The notes under the pieces: model-generated
The model's input: only the letters and a program-made list of their open reading frames with translations
The model's database searches: none
What the model was told of the DNA's origin: nothing
Program-made: the position numbers and the translations under genes
Shown here: positions 1 through 13,100 of the stretch, piece by piece
Position numbering within the stretch: the first letter of the stretch is position 1
How the letters are laid out: the number at the start of each line of letters is the position of its first letter
NCBI RefSeq assembly: GCF_949628265.1
Contig: NC_088789.1
Location: 6,316,886 to 6,380,885 of the forward strand
From: Cloeon dipterum
Taxonomy: Eukaryota; Arthropoda; Insecta; Ephemeroptera; Baetidae
Length of the DNA stretch: 64,000 nucleotides
Direction of reading: 5' to 3'

Positions 1-717
1 TCAGGAGGAAAGCCGGCGACGAGATCCCGATCTACAACTATGTATCGTCGCCAGAGAAGCCGATCACGTGGGGCGAGTTCATGGAGTTGAACTACAAGAA
101 CGGCGTCAACATCCCCTCGATGAAGGCCATCTGGTATTACACGCTCACCATCAACAAGTTCAGGAGCCTGCACCTGCTTTGCTCGCTTTTCCTGCACTTC
201 CTGCCGGCACTGCTGGTCGACGGAGTGCTCATGGTCATCGGCAGACAGCCACAGTGAGTCCTCGGAAATGTTATATATTAAATTGATTGATGAATAATTT
301 GTCAACGCAGGATGATGAAAGTGTACAAGAAGATCCACCGCTTCGGCGACGTCATCGCCTACTTCAGCACGCAGCAGTGGAACTTCAGCAACCAAAACAT
401 GCAATCGCTGTGGTCACGGATGCACCCCAAGGACCAGTATCTCTTCAACTTCAGCATGAAGAACATGGACTGGGAGGACTACTTCAGGACTCACATCCTC
501 GGCCTCAGAAAGTACCTGGCCAAGGACGACCCCAGCACCCTGCCCGCCGCGAGGAAGCGCTGGTTCAAGTAATTTACAACCCCTAAAATGAATTTTGGCA
601 CTGATTAACAATTTCCTCCCTTTCAGGTTCCTGGTCGTGCACAGGTGCATCCAGGGCGTGGCAATGTACGTCGCCATCAGGATCCTTTGGTCTCTCCTCA
701 GTTACATTTTTTTGTAA
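1..717 (+). CDS. Fatty acyl-CoA reductase, C-terminal part (5' end outside window)
   Basis: This is the end of an alcohol-forming fatty acyl-CoA reductase, which reduces very-long-chain acyl-CoA to fatty alcohol with NADPH at the ER or peroxisome. Coding exons are 1(or 5)-253, 311-568 and 627-717, all with GT-AG borders and continuous phase. The protein reads through YNYVSSPEKPITWGEF, a typical start of the family's C-terminal 'sterile' domain. It continues through a hydrophobic stretch (LLCSLFLHFLPALLVDGVLM) and ends in a hydrophobic tail at TAA 715-717. The Rossmann half lies upstream of the window. The 258-bp middle exon equals in length and aligns with the 258-bp exon of the FAR at 10 kb, so the two are tandem paralogues. 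A possible ATTAAA signal lies at 816-821. The family call is firm; substrate is unknown. Confidence 0.93.
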
Positions 718-3700
718 ATCTCCTCCAAAGTCGCTTGTACATAATGTATACCTCATACAACTTGTGTGTTACTTGAATATAAGACTTTTTTACATGTGAA
801 AATATAACAAGCTTTATTAAACAGTGTGTTCCTTTTACTTGAACCGAGGTCGTCGTGATATTTTGTATTTTCTCCTCATTAACCTCTCCGTTTGTGACAT
901 TTGACGAGTCACGTCGGTACTTGAAGCCGAGGATACACAAAGCCAGAATGACACCATACTTGCCATTCGCGAAAGCAAATGTATTGCGCGCCCTCGAACG
1001 GTTTTAAAGATCCGCTAATTTAGCCGACAAATAATACCTTAGCGACAAATATTTCAAGGCGACAGTTCTTAACCTAAATTTCAAATTCAGAATTGAATCG
1101 CACCATGTTTCAAAATAAAAGGCTTAGATATTTATCTTTGAAATTTAAGTTAAAGCAAGCCGACTCTCTGATTCTTTGTAATGTTTTTCCTTGGTCACTG
1201 TGAGACAATTGCGCGCGAGTGACTGGCACGACGCAGCTCAGGGTTTTCACGTTCTTCCAGGCACAAAGATTTTCTGCTCGCACGTCATCACGCAATAGAA
1301 ACTTCTGTCCGAAAAAAAATAGTCTGGACCAAGTTCAAGGCCCCCAGGTGCCCTGGCCCTGCGTCACTCGCTGCATTTTTTACAACGTCTTCCAATTAGA
1401 TCCAGGAATTGCATCTTTCATCTCTTGACTCGGCTAAAAAATAAATGCTACATTAGGCGAGTGACTGTTCGATTTGACCATCATTTACACTAGCTTTTTC
1501 AATCTGCCCTGTTGTAAAATTCAAATTATCATTAATTTGGAAATGATTGCAGCGTAGAGTCTAATGCAAACGTCATTTTGTTGTTTATATTCTACAAGGG
1601 TAGGATTTCTTATTAATAATTATGAAGCGGGATTTTTGCTTCAAATGACTGTCTTAAAAGTTAAAACTTACTACCTTTTGAGATAAATAAAAAAATTCGT
1701 AGCTACGGTAGTGAATTAAAAATATTAAAATAGAAGGTGATTATTCTGTAACACCCTGCATTTCTTTGCATCCTTCCTTTGAAATCGCTCTACAAGGAAG
1801 TTAAAATCGAAGAATAGTTGTGGTTTGTATTTGTTGTTGGATTTGTTTGCCAAATAGAAAGCGGTAATTTTCATTGCTTGCAGAGCGCGAGTCAGTTGCG
1901 CGGGAAAGCGTTCAGGTAAGTAGGGCCAGCACCACCTGTGTTATTGTTTAGTCTCTGCGACAAAGACGTGCCGCCGCTACAATATCCATTTTCCTGCACA
2001 CTTCAAGTGCCACTGCGGCTACGGCGATACTTAGTAAGCGACGGAACCCCGTCTCGACGCCTGGAAAATTCCCAAAGGGTGAAAGGGAGAGCCTTGGGGG
2101 AAAACGCAAGCCGCTACTGGTGCCGTCTGTAACTGAAGTAAGGTGTGCCGTTCGCGCAATTCGTCTTAGACATTCTATACTCTTCGTGGAATTTCACAAG
2201 CTGAATAGAAATATATCAAGTTAAAAAATATTAAATTCAAAATAATTTTAATGAAGATTTTTATGGTTAAATCAATTGCATTATATTCATTTGAACAAAA
2301 TATTAAAGTATATATGCGAGCATTTAGGAGTTTGGAAGGAATGATTTAGATTGATTATTGATCTTTATTGCATTAGGTATATAAGGTCTTGAATTTTTAC
2401 TTGTTGGGGCCACCCATTAAAATATAATTTAAAATCTTATTGAAATAAAAATAATTTAAACCCTTCTGAATAGGCTGCGTTAGGTTTTAAGTCCGTAAAG
2501 AAGATAATTATAATTCAAAATTTGATGCTTTAGATTGGAATACTATTACGGACAGGAAAAATAAAATCGAATTCAAATAAATAGAATAAGCTTAATTCTA
2601 TCTTAGTTTAAGTTAGAACTTTGCAGCGGCAAATAAAGTTGTTATAAGCTTGTTCCACTACTAAATTATACCAATTACCTAAAAAACACACACGAGATGG
2701 CTATAAAGATTGAAACTAAAATCAATTATACTCGCATTGACAGCCAGCTCCATGATGGATTATTATACACAAAGCAGAGACACGCGCATGTTGTGTGTTC
2801 CTTACCCTTGGCGCGGCCATAAGGAAGCCTCATATAAATACATATATATTTAATTGCTTGGCGCCCACAGGCCCATAAGTATCGCCTTTTAGCTAGATAA
2901 AAATATCTCTATCCCCCCGCAGAGTCAGCTGGATCGGTACGATTTTAAAGATCAAATCATGTCTCTCAGCAGAGCAGTTTTAAGTGCAAACAATAACGAC
3001 GCATTCGCAGTGCGGAGAGGAGATTCGAGTGAATGAACTCGAGAGCGAGCGTTTCGCAATCGAACTTGATCAAAAAGAAATGCAGCCAAGACGCACTGCT
3101 GACGCGCTTTTCGGAGAAAGAAAAACCAAGTTCGGCGTGACGTCTACGCCTGAAATCGCCCAACGTGCACACAATTCATTAAATTGTGACTTGCACTATA
3201 GTTTTACGATCGTGACGATATGAGCTAAGCAATAAACACACAGCATTAGATGGCAGTACCAAACATCTAGTCCTTGAATTTTTGACAAAACGTTGCTTCC
3301 AATGAAACGAGTTTGGTCACTTTCGGTTTCAGCGGCTTGAAACAGTCCAAGGCTAAATTGTTGATTGGACTAATGCTGAACTTTCCACTGCGTGTATTGC
3401 TGCACAAATTTTTAAATAACTTCTAGTTGGGTAATCCGAGCAAACCTCAATATTTGATACCTTACGATCGCAAGGAGAGCAATAAAAATATAAAACCACC
3501 ATATTTTGTTGTAGGCTGAGAACACTGCAGTGGAAATTCCTACATATTGACTCTTTGGTTTTTCCTCTTGTTTCCTCTGGCGTATTCCGATGGAAAAGAG
3601 CACAAGGCCAGATGCAAACCTTCCCAGCCTCTCGCTCCGTGAATCACACTCGCCGTTGATTTAAATAATTCGTCCTGTTCAAAATGAGTGAGGATAATGT

Positions 3701-4376
3701 TGGCGAAGGACGATTACAAGTTTCAATTATTTCGAAGCAGCATAGCAACGCAATTAATCAAGAAAGCACAGAACACAAGCAAAAAATATAATAAGCATTT
3801 TTTGCGGCAATTGACGTAGGCCGACGAAGACGAAAGGAAGGGGCCAGCGTGGAAAATTGGGAAAATTTCGATCGAGAAGACGAGAAAGAGTGCGGCAAGT
3901 GCAGAAAAGCGCGGCGGAGGGGGAAGTTATAAGTGCGGACAAGTGGGGGTCCGCATAAATCTGAGCACACTTTCTTTGCGCTCACACCTAGACCAGCGTG
4001 CTGTGCGAGACGTTGCTGAATTTCCTTCGGGTGAGTACTGGACACTAATTTATTTTTGCACGAACCGAGCAAATGTCAAACGCCGATTGCGACACCACCG
4101 GGCGCCGAATTGTTTTTCCCCCGATTTCTTGCCTGTCGGGCCTTTCGCAACTCCGTGCGCCGCGTTCACGCTCAGCTGGCCGCCGAGAATGAATCAGTGG
4201 TTCTCTCCGCCGGCTAATTAAAATCAAATTCCGGCCTAATCACTTTCTAATGCGGAAACGCGCACGACCATCTCTTGGCTGCCACTCACACCTCACCGCA
4301 GTCGAATTATTATTATCAATTACCAAGTGCGAGAAAGAGTCGTCGTTGTCGTCGGCAAATCTGTGCATAGCCAGGA

Positions 4377-4452
4377 AGTGTGTGTATGTGTGTGCACTAG
4401 CTCTCCTCGAGCAGCGAGATTACTTTTATGAAAGTGCATGTGTGTGTGTTCT
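4377..4452. repeat. GT-rich microsatellite-like stretch
   Basis: Two interrupted runs of GTGTGTATGTGTGTGC type (about 4379-4396 and 4438-4450). This is a simple repeat with no coding value. Confidence 0.6.
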
Positions 4453-6289
4453 TGGCCGATGCAATTGTATTTGATCCGCACTGCCATCAGGGTTTCACAT
4501 TGTGCAGCGAGCGCAAACGAGCTCTCTTTGATGGAGATTTGTAAATTTTCAAAAATGCGCACACAGATAAAATCTTTAATTCGTTGAACCGTGAATGATC
4601 ACAAAATATGATGATTTATACTTTTGATGACCGAAATAACTACAAATATTACAATTAAAAAAGTATTACCGATGAATTTGAAATTTGTGTGATTTTTTTG
4701 ATCAGGAAAGTAACATTTTTCAGGAGTACAACAATTTCCACTTTGCGCAGGATATTTCTAGAGGAAAATTGCACACCAATCATGGCTTGAAACGCCGGCT
4801 CCAAGGTGCTGCATAATTGATTTGAAAATCATGCAGTGGGGAGGTGCGAGAAAGGCTTAAAAGTCAAAGAAACAAACATAACGCGAGTGAGCACGTGTGT
4901 GGGCCGCGTGTGTTGATATTTACATTGGGCACTGGCTGCTGCTCCTGCGGCGGCGGCGGCGGCGACGGAACGTTGATCTCGGGAGCAGCTAAAGGGATGC
5001 CGAAATCGCTTTTTGCGACCAATCGGATTAGCAGGCGAAAAGCCAACGGCTGTTTTCGCCAATACGCTGACAAAACGCTGGTTTCGGGAAAAGTTACAGG
5101 GCTCTAGGTTCCCGCGAATGATCTAGCATTGGCCTACATTCGCCTCCTCTCGCCGCCTCGCAGATAAACAGCGCGATCAGACACGCGGAAATTGATGAAA
5201 GTCTCTGTTAGATAATATACTCGCCGGCCAGGCTCGGCTCGCTTAGGTGCCCACCAAAAATCTCGTTTCTTACTCAAGGAGCTACTTTTGGCCAGGGAAA
5301 AGTGTCAAGAATAATATTCGGCTGCTGGGTTTTTCTGAGTAAAAGTGCATGACTCATTTTGAAGAACACACAAATTTATGATTTGAATAAAAAGCAGCAT
5401 TTTTTATCTCATCTTTAACGAACATTTTTGCAATAACATATAATTACTATTTGCTGGAGTGACTGACGAGATTTGTGATTACCAACTACGCGCCTAAACA
5501 CGCTCCCCGGCTTTCGTAACGCTCACACGCCCAGAAGCCAACCCGCAATTTGTCTCGAACAAATCCGTTCCGCCGAGTCATTCGTACCTTTTGATTTTGT
5601 ACAAAAATATCCATCATGCCCTTGTGCGAAGGAGGCCCCTCCACGCCGACCACGCGCACAGCCTTCGAAAATGCTGTGTTCGGAGGAAGAACCCAAGAGG
5701 AAATAATAGAGCTTTTTATTCAAATATCATTCCCCGAGCCTTGACACACGCTCACAGACCGACCTTGACTCCGAGAGCGGTTTAGAAAATTGTACATTTT
5801 TCGCAATTCGGCTGCCGGCTCTGAATGGAATTTCACTTTCTTTCTTTCGTTCCGGATTAAGTCGACAATTAAAACGGAATACACATTGTGTCGTGGAAGA
5901 CAATGATTTGTTTTTATATCGGATCCGATCGTCCACGGCAGGCGCGAAATTGGTTCACACGGTGGAGGCGTGGCACGTCCTCATTCACTTTCGCTGTGGA
6001 TCGCGATGCCTTGCCAGCCAGCCTTTGAGCGAGTGCGTGTAAAAAGCAGCAATAGGCCGCGCGAGTGAAAGTTCTTTCGGATGAGAGATGCGAGGAGAGC
6101 TGCTTGCTTTCTTATGCAATTTACTCGCGGCGCGGCGGCAACGCGGCTGCAGTGCAAAGAAAGTGGCCGGGTAAATAGGCAAGCAGCGAAGAAATTGCTT
6201 TTTCCCTGACCGCCGCGTGCGTGCTTTTATGTACTCGGCGTACATAAGCGCGTTACATCACAGAAAACCGGTCGTTCGGCCAGTGGTTT

Positions 6290-6632
6290 GATTCATTCGA
6301 GTGCTCGCGAGCGACTGGCCTGGCCCGCCGTGCATTTCCTTGCTCCGGCCGCGCGCGCCGCATCTAGGTCACTCGCCGCCTCTCCTCTCCGACCTCTCAT
6401 TCCGATAAAATTCGTACGCGCACTACGCACGCACTCGCACGCATGTAAACACGCGCGGGAAGCGCCCATAGACCGTGCTCTTACCTAACCCGCCGCCACA
6501 GCCGCCGGCCCTTTTCGACGATCAGGTGATCCTCGCCGCGAGCCAGGCCGCGCACCGTCAGTCCTGAAACAGATACGCTCCTCGCTGCGCTTAGAGCCTG
6601 CAGACGTTGCGTGCGAGCTCGTTGCTGCCGCG
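6290..6632 (+). promoter_or_regulatory. Candidate untranslated first exon or promoter for the second FAR
   Basis: This GC-rich island ends in CCGCG followed by GTAAGA, a good plus-strand donor after 6632. The next convincing plus-strand acceptor in a gene context is at 10175, directly before the FAR's first coding exon. A second candidate of the same kind ends at 4030 (GTGAGT donor). Both are inferences from splice-site quality and base composition. Transcript reads joining 6632 or 4030 to 10176 would settle it. Confidence 0.25.
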
Positions 6633-6940
6633 GTAAGACTTGATTTTTTTTCGCCACAAAAATGCCGGGGACAGTCCATGCATATTTTTTCAAGGTTGGT
6701 TGAAAAATAATTTATGTTGTCAAAAGTGAATCCCAGAAAAACCTTTTTAATAAGTCGATTTAGGTAAATATATTTTTTGGGATTTATCAATCTGTACCCT
6801 TGAGCACTGCACAAAATTTATTTTGGGTAAATGTTTTCACTGTAAAATAGAGCAAAATTTAATGTGGTTTTTAATTTATTAATTCTTTCCTCTTACTTGA
6901 TATCATATTTAATTTCTCAAGATAAGTTTTTCCGTCATAA

Positions 6941-7179
6941 CAAAATCTGCTATTCAAACAGGCTGGCACCGCAAATTTTCAAAACACTTTTATAGCAGCT
7001 TGAGACGAGTCTTGCACACGAGTTTTGCACTGTGTTGAATAAATTATTTTTGTGCAGCCTTAGACATTTTTTTAATTCCATCTTTTTTTTATTATTAATT
7101 TTCACACTGAAATTCTTATCCGGTTTATTTTATGACGGTGTTACGCAGGCTAAATTTATTTCAAAATCATAATTACCGC
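6941..7179 (+). repeat. Dispersed repeat B, copy 1
   Basis: About 239 bp that recurs in the same orientation at 9449-9691. It begins CAAAATCTGCTATTCAAACA and ends at ...CATAATTACCGC, with scattered substitutions and small indels between copies. Blocks such as AGCAGCTTGAGACGAG and GTGCAGCCTTAGACATTTTT are unchanged. A weaker echo of its right end follows at about 7230-7285 (TTGCGCAGGCAACATTTATTT). No open frame or terminal inverted repeat is visible, so this is an unclassified interspersed repeat. Confidence 0.85.
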
Positions 7180-7611
7180 GTTACCTCGAGATTGTATTTT
7201 TTTTAAATTCGCACTTTTTTCTTGTCATCCTATTGATGTTATTACAACGTTGCGCAGGCAACATTTATTTAAAAGCTATGTTCATCACAGTAACTTGCGA
7301 TAATCAACAATGTGCTAAAGTGAAAAGAGATGCAAATTATTGCGAAGCGAAAACGTGAGAAAAACTCAGACAAAGGGAAGAAGAAGTGTCACTATATGCT
7401 AGTTTCCCATGTATGCACCACACTGCTCTTCCGGCAAGTCAAGTTTGAAAACATTGCACCGTCCGCGTTGACACCCACGATAACTGTAAAATTGTTGCTC
7501 GGTCAGGGACGAAATATCTATTTGAAAAACTCATTTACATATCTCATAGAACAGTTACGAGAGCAGATCTGAAGTTTGTTCCACAGAGAATTGTTTTTAG
7601 CAGATTTTCAA

Positions 7612-7640
7612 CCACACACACACACTCACACACACACACC
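7612..7640. repeat. CA dinucleotide microsatellite
   Basis: A run of CA repeats with a single CT interruption (CACACACTCACACACA type), about 29 bp. It is an ordinary polymorphic simple repeat. Confidence 0.85.
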
Positions 7641-9258
7641 GCATTTCCAAGGCTCTTCAAGTGCATTGTGGGGATGCGAGCTAGTATTATGGTGCGTTTT
7701 TTCGACACCTTCGTGGCTGGCAGAGCGTAAAATGCGAAATTCGGGCTGCATCGCTTCCTGTCCTGCTTTGCTAAGGTTAAATTAGACACACCGGAGAATT
7801 GCGTGCGCGCGTCTGAGCTGGCCCTGAGACGCAAAATGTGACGGGCTCTCTTTACTCCAGCAAAGCAGAAAATTGGGGGTTGAGTCAAATGAAAAATTGT
7901 ACCAGTATTATTACGCTAATATAGGTCAAGTTCTTGCAAACGCGTTTGGAGTTTGCAATCGATTGGCGGCGAAATAGACCAGAACGTCGCCCACGGTCTG
8001 ATTTATTTTACAAGCTCAAATTTCGATCGTTGAACTCTCCCTTTTGACGAGCGCTTAAAAGCTATATTATACAATATACAGTCTCATTGAGCTTTGCAAA
8101 AGTCTGTCTTGTCTTGAGTGCTAATTTAGCCAAATACGACTCTCAAAAGCCCCATTCATGGTTCTCGCGGAGAAACTTTCCATTGCATTTTCGAGCAAAC
8201 AAGAGATTCGCTTCCCGTCTCCGTCGAGATGGCAGCACAAAAATCAATTCATCAACTGCTAAGCGGCCACCGAGAAACAAATATTTTGCCCATCAGCATG
8301 GCACGTCGGACGATTTGCATCCGCTGCGAGCGAGTGACTAATAATGCTAGGAGCGAGCGCTTATGGTCACGTTCAAGGATTTACAGTTCATTAGTTTTAC
8401 CTTGCGCGCGCAATTAATTTGCACTTGTTCCCGCGCGAGTTGCATAATAATTGCAAGTCGTTTGTTGTGCACCATAATATGCTCGGTGCAATATTATCCG
8501 CACACACCTGACGAGAAAAATTCTTGATTCCTTTTTGCATACGCAGCTTAGTTTGATTACTCTTTTAAATTGGAAAAATAATCATCAATCAACAATGTTG
8601 TGCGCAGTTGGATTATATCGCCGGGCAAAAAATAATTAATGGAATTCGTATGGGCGTTTTTATTTGCACAAGCTGCCGAGTTAAACGTGCATGTGAGGTG
8701 ATCGTGCACAATTTGAATGATGGAAGTATTGTGCGTTTTTTGCCTCAACGCCTGAAAACAAAAGAAGTTGATGACGTTGTTCATGTAAAAATCTCAAGGT
8801 GCGACGAAAACCGCGTGCGCACTCTTTTTGCCATTGTAAATAATGATAACAAGGGAATCCCTCTCGGTTTTTCAAGCACTCGCTGGAGCATTCAACCTGT
8901 ATCGAAGGCCGCGTCGGATTAATTTCCCGCTGCCAAGCTTTTTCCTCTCTGGTTGAGAGTGGCGAGTAAGCGAATCCCGACCATCGCCAGTTGGCTGATG
9001 GAAATAATATCGCGATTTAGCAACAATTTATTGCAGAGGTCAGAAGCCGCCGTGGCGACTGTCACAGAATCAGAGCCACCTGCAGTTTCTGCGCATCCGG
9101 CTCAGGCTTTTGAATGGTCCCACCAAAATTTACATATTTTGGCTATAATTTGTGGTTTTAGAGACAAATGTCTAACAAAATTCTTGAGAAAATCAAAGAA
9201 TCGTTGTCTAAAACCTGTTCGCAACATTTTCGAAGATTAATTTTTAAAAAATATTTAT

Positions 9259-9432
9259 CGTTTTTTTAAATATACGGGGAACTAAAGGAAACAAAAAATT
9301 CAACAGTCTTTTTGTTTCCTCTTTGTGTGAATTTTTGTGTTAAAATTTGTATACCGCAACAAGTCAACATCCTCTTCTATTTCGCCTGGCATTCGCGCAT
9401 TAAGTAGCGTGGTTTTGCTCTGTAACCACAAA
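9259..9432 (+). repeat. Direct repeat A, copy 1 (174 bp)
   Basis: The 174-bp segment starts CGTTTTTTTAAATATACGGG and ends ...GTAACCACAAA. It recurs at 9733-9906 with only a few base differences (for example ATTAAG versus ATCAAG). The identical length and near identity indicate a recent duplication or a pair of direct terminal repeats around the 300 bp between them. Confidence 0.9.
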
Positions 9433-9448
9433 CGTTTAACCTTCATAT

Positions 9449-9691
9449 CAAAATCTGCTATTCAAACAGGGTGGCACCACTATTTTTCAAAATATACTTA
9501 TATAGCAGCTTGAGACGAGCTTTGCACACGAGTTTTGCACTTTGTTGAATCAATTAATTTTTGTGCAGCCTTAGACATTTTTTTAATTCCATCTTTTTGA
9601 TTATTATTAATTCTCACACTTCAATTCTTATCCAGTTTATTTTATGACGGTGTTACGCAGGCTAAATTTATTTCAAAATCATAATTACCGC
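9449..9691 (+). repeat. Dispersed repeat B, copy 2
   Basis: This is the second copy of the repeat seen at 6941-7179. It sits between the two nearly identical copies of repeat A (9259-9432 and 9733-9906), giving an A-B-A arrangement. It has no coding capacity. Confidence 0.85.
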
Positions 9692-9732
9692 ATTTTCTAA
9701 TCGGACAAAGATAAATTTAAAACAACATATAC

Positions 9733-9906
9733 CGTTTTTTTAAATATACGGGGAACTAAAGGAAACAAAAAATTCAACAGTCTTTTTGTTTCCTCTTTGT
9801 GTGAATTTTTGTGTTAAAATTTGTATACCGCAACAAGTCAACATCCTCTTCTATTTCGCCTGGCATTCGCGCATCAAGTAGCGTGGTTTTGCTTTGCAAC
9901 CACAAA
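9733..9906 (+). repeat. Direct repeat A, copy 2 (174 bp)
   Basis: This is the second, near-identical copy of the segment at 9259-9432, offset by 474 bp. It ends shortly before the 5' exon of the second FAR. Confidence 0.9.
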
Positions 9907-10175
9907 ATTGCGGTGCAATCGTCAAGCCCCTGTAGGCCAATTAGAATTTGGTCCCAGTTTTAAATGCCTCTCTAAACTCGGTCAGTCTGCTCAGGGGCCG
10001 ATGGCAGTGAATGTCTCGTCAATTGGACTCCCGTAAAAAACGGACCGACTGCCTAATTAGAAATACGGCAGCCGTTGCACGTACGCGACCGCTCCGAATT
10101 GTAATCGTTCGACGCCGCACGCGATTCATTGTTTAATTATTTCAGAAAATAATAAGCTTTTTCCTCATGTTGCAG

Positions 10176-13100
10176 GTCAGACACTTGCTCCTTCGAGGTT
10201 GACGCGACGCACCACGCGTGGAGAGGGCTATTTTCCATTTGCAATGGAGATAGTCAACACAAAGCCCCTAACGTACTTCGGCGACGATGACCTGACGCCC
10301 GTGCAGCAGTTCTACCATGAGAAGAGCGTGCTCATCACCGGTGCGTCCGGCTTCATGGGCAAGGTGCTGCTCGAGAAGCTGCTGCGCTCCTGCCCTGGCG
10401 TCGGCAACGTCTACATCCTGCTCAGGCCCAAGAGGGGCGAGCAACCCCTCCAGAGGCTTGAGAAGCTCATGAAGGACCCGGTAATGCTCGACAAAACATT
10501 AAAATATCTAGGTTGTACAGCAGCTTTTAAGCGTTGAAGGAAGTATTTTTTATAGTAAGTCCTTGTAATTAATTGGTGAAATGTTGGCCGTGATTTGGCC
10601 ATTTTGCTCATTTTTTAACTTAATTTGCGCTCTTGAGAGGCATTGACATGAAAACTTTTACATACGGTTTGCAATTTTTCTTGGGTTAAAATTAATCACG
10701 GCTTTCCGGATTTTCTTGCAACGCTTTTTATGCTGGATTGAGTCATTTTTTAAAGTCCTTTTGTCAAGTAATTTATAAAAATATTGACATTTTTACCTAA
10801 TTTAAATTAAATCAGTTCGATTCTGCTCTAAATCAGTAGCCTGAAAAAATGCTTTTTGATATTGGAAATTGCAGTATTATTAAAAATTGTTTAGGTATAG
10901 ACCAAACAATTTAAGTCTCCTTGTTTTTTATTATACATAACTGAGACTATAAATTAGGGAGTCCACCCCTTGACTTTTTATGAAGTTTTGAAGTAAAATC
11001 TTAATTTTTCTTTCATAAAATGGATTTTTGATAGTGTTAATGTGTCTGGAAGGTGTTCGAGCGTCTGCGTCGCGAACGAGGCTCGCTGATCGGCGCGACA
11101 CCGGGCGTGGTGCCCATCACGGGGGACATCTCTCGTCCAGGACTGGGCATCAGCGCCGCGGACAGGGCCGTGCTGGTGTCGTCGGTCGAGATAGTCTTCC
11201 ACGTGGCGGCGACGGTGCGCTTCAACGAGAAGATGCGGCAGGCGCTGCAGACCAACCTGGGCGGCACCAACGCCGTCATGCAGCTCTGCAAGGAAATGCA
11301 CCAGCTCAAGGTAGGCCAATTTCGACTCTTCTCGCTATACCATAAACACGGTTCCCTTGAATGTGTCGTGCGAGCTGGAAAATCTCGTGCCAAGGCGTGT
11401 TTGATCATAATATTATCGCATTCGCCGCCGAGCAATGCGGATATTAGCGTCTAGCATAAAAGTGGTTTGTGCGGCGAGCAGCGGAAAAGGTGCCGAACGA
11501 AGGCTAGGCGCCTGTATTATACCTTTTTTCTAGGCTCGGCAATAAAACCGAATTACGCACCGAGACCTGATTTCCAGTAAACTCGCGACTTTTGTTGACC
11601 GCCAGGCATCTCGGCGGTGAGGTGCTAATGCGCGCGACCTCCGCACTAGTTATGCAATACAATGTCTTGACATTCAATTAAGGCGTGCCGTTTGCCATAG
11701 AACTTGACACTAAATATCCCACTTTTCATCAGATTATTCTCCTCTCCATAATTGTTCGTCCTTACAAACACAAAACTGTCAAAAGACACGGATTTAAGTT
11801 GAGTTAATTGACGCTAAATGAATTAAATTTGACGGTCAAACGCGGGAAGTGCGAGACACGATTAATCGGCGAGGGCACAACTCGGTTTCTATATGTGTAT
11901 GTGTGATATAGCGAAGGCGCTCGCAATTATGAGGTTATCTAATAGCAGGTATTTATTCCGCGGGGTGAAAGTCAGCTTTCAATTAAGTCGTCCGACCAGC
12001 GTGCGCACGCGGTGCGATGGCGATTTCGCGAAAAGCCTGTGCTGAGCGGCCGCGACCGCCGGAAAGCAGTGGCATTTTTATATAATTTATTACGGTCTTG
12101 CACTTTTGACTGCGGTGATATCACCCGCTGCTGCGCGCGCTATGAGAAACCAGTCGAGGCCTTGAGCTGCACTCGTTGCATTGGCGGCGAGCAGGAAATT
12201 GGCTCTCTGCACATACTGCATCTCATTTGTATGCGATTCAATTGCTGGAATTATTGTGATTCGTCCCAGGATTCACTCGCAGGACTGATTTATGAGCGCT
12301 CCATTCCGTTTTTAATTAAATAACTCACGCAGTTATTGTAATGCATTCGCCTATGCATTTTCTACACGTGCCGTTTATGCGTACTGGAAGTTTCCCAGTC
12401 ATCACTAAAATTGACGTTTTATCAACGCCAGTTGAAAAAAATCATTATGCGCCACAAAAAATCGGGACGGATGACTGCAGACTTTTGGACGCCCATTAAT
12501 TCTCGAATAATGCCCTTTCGGAGTGACACACGGATTTGCAGAATTTGCTTTTCATCGCCCCCATTGTCGTCCTAGCCTTCAATCCCAACCTCGAGAGAGC
12601 AGTTCCACAATTCACACAATATTCCCATGTTTGCTCAGCTGTAGCAGTCATCATGTTTCATTTCCACCTTCGAAGGTTACGCTTTTGTCTGCTCAGCGAT
12701 GAACGAAGACTCATCTCCGAGACTTGATAATGAGCCTAATTGGTGCGCGCATTTCAACAAGCTCATTGAAGGACGCGGGCAAATGATAGGTCCCATTGCT
12801 AGTGTGTGCGATCCAACAAAAGGAATATTTGGCGAAAGAGGCCACTGAATGTCATCACGATTTGTAGAGAGAAAGCCTCAAGTCCGCTGCCGCCGTCGCC
12901 GTCGCTGCCGCCTAACCAAGTATTGACTCAAACTCACGGAACCGCGCGTGTTGCCCAAGACTTCGTAAAAGCTGTCTCTCTATCGCTCTTGCCGCATTGT
13001 CGGCTGAAATTGATCCGATAAAATCGAAAGTGCCCTGTCGACGAGAAGCAACATCCCGGCAGAGGTCTAGGTCGATCCGATGCGCCGCCAATGACACTAA

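Larger units (their letters stand above)
718..10175. other. Long intergenic or 5'-UTR-intron region without a recognisable gene
   Basis: No stretch here shows a conserved protein family or a chain of phased exons; open frames are short and isolated. It holds the first FAR's 3' UTR, two microsatellites, the repeat copies listed separately, and GC-rich islands around 3.7-4.1, 4.8-5.1 and 5.9-6.6 kb. Those islands could be promoters or untranslated first exons of the FAR beginning at 10176. Two good donor sites support this (after 4030 and after 6632). Nothing else could be supported. Confidence 0.6.

Noticed and set aside
8608-8922. 104-residue plus-strand open frame upstream of the second FAR
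   Set aside because: It does not begin at a clear ATG, has no recognised domain, no phased neighbours, and overlaps minus-strand frames of similar length; chance is the simplest explanation.
9259-9906. Interpretation of the 174-bp direct repeats as retroviral-type LTRs
   Set aside because: There is no TG...CA terminus, primer-binding site, polypurine tract or coding sequence between them; only 300 bp separates the copies.
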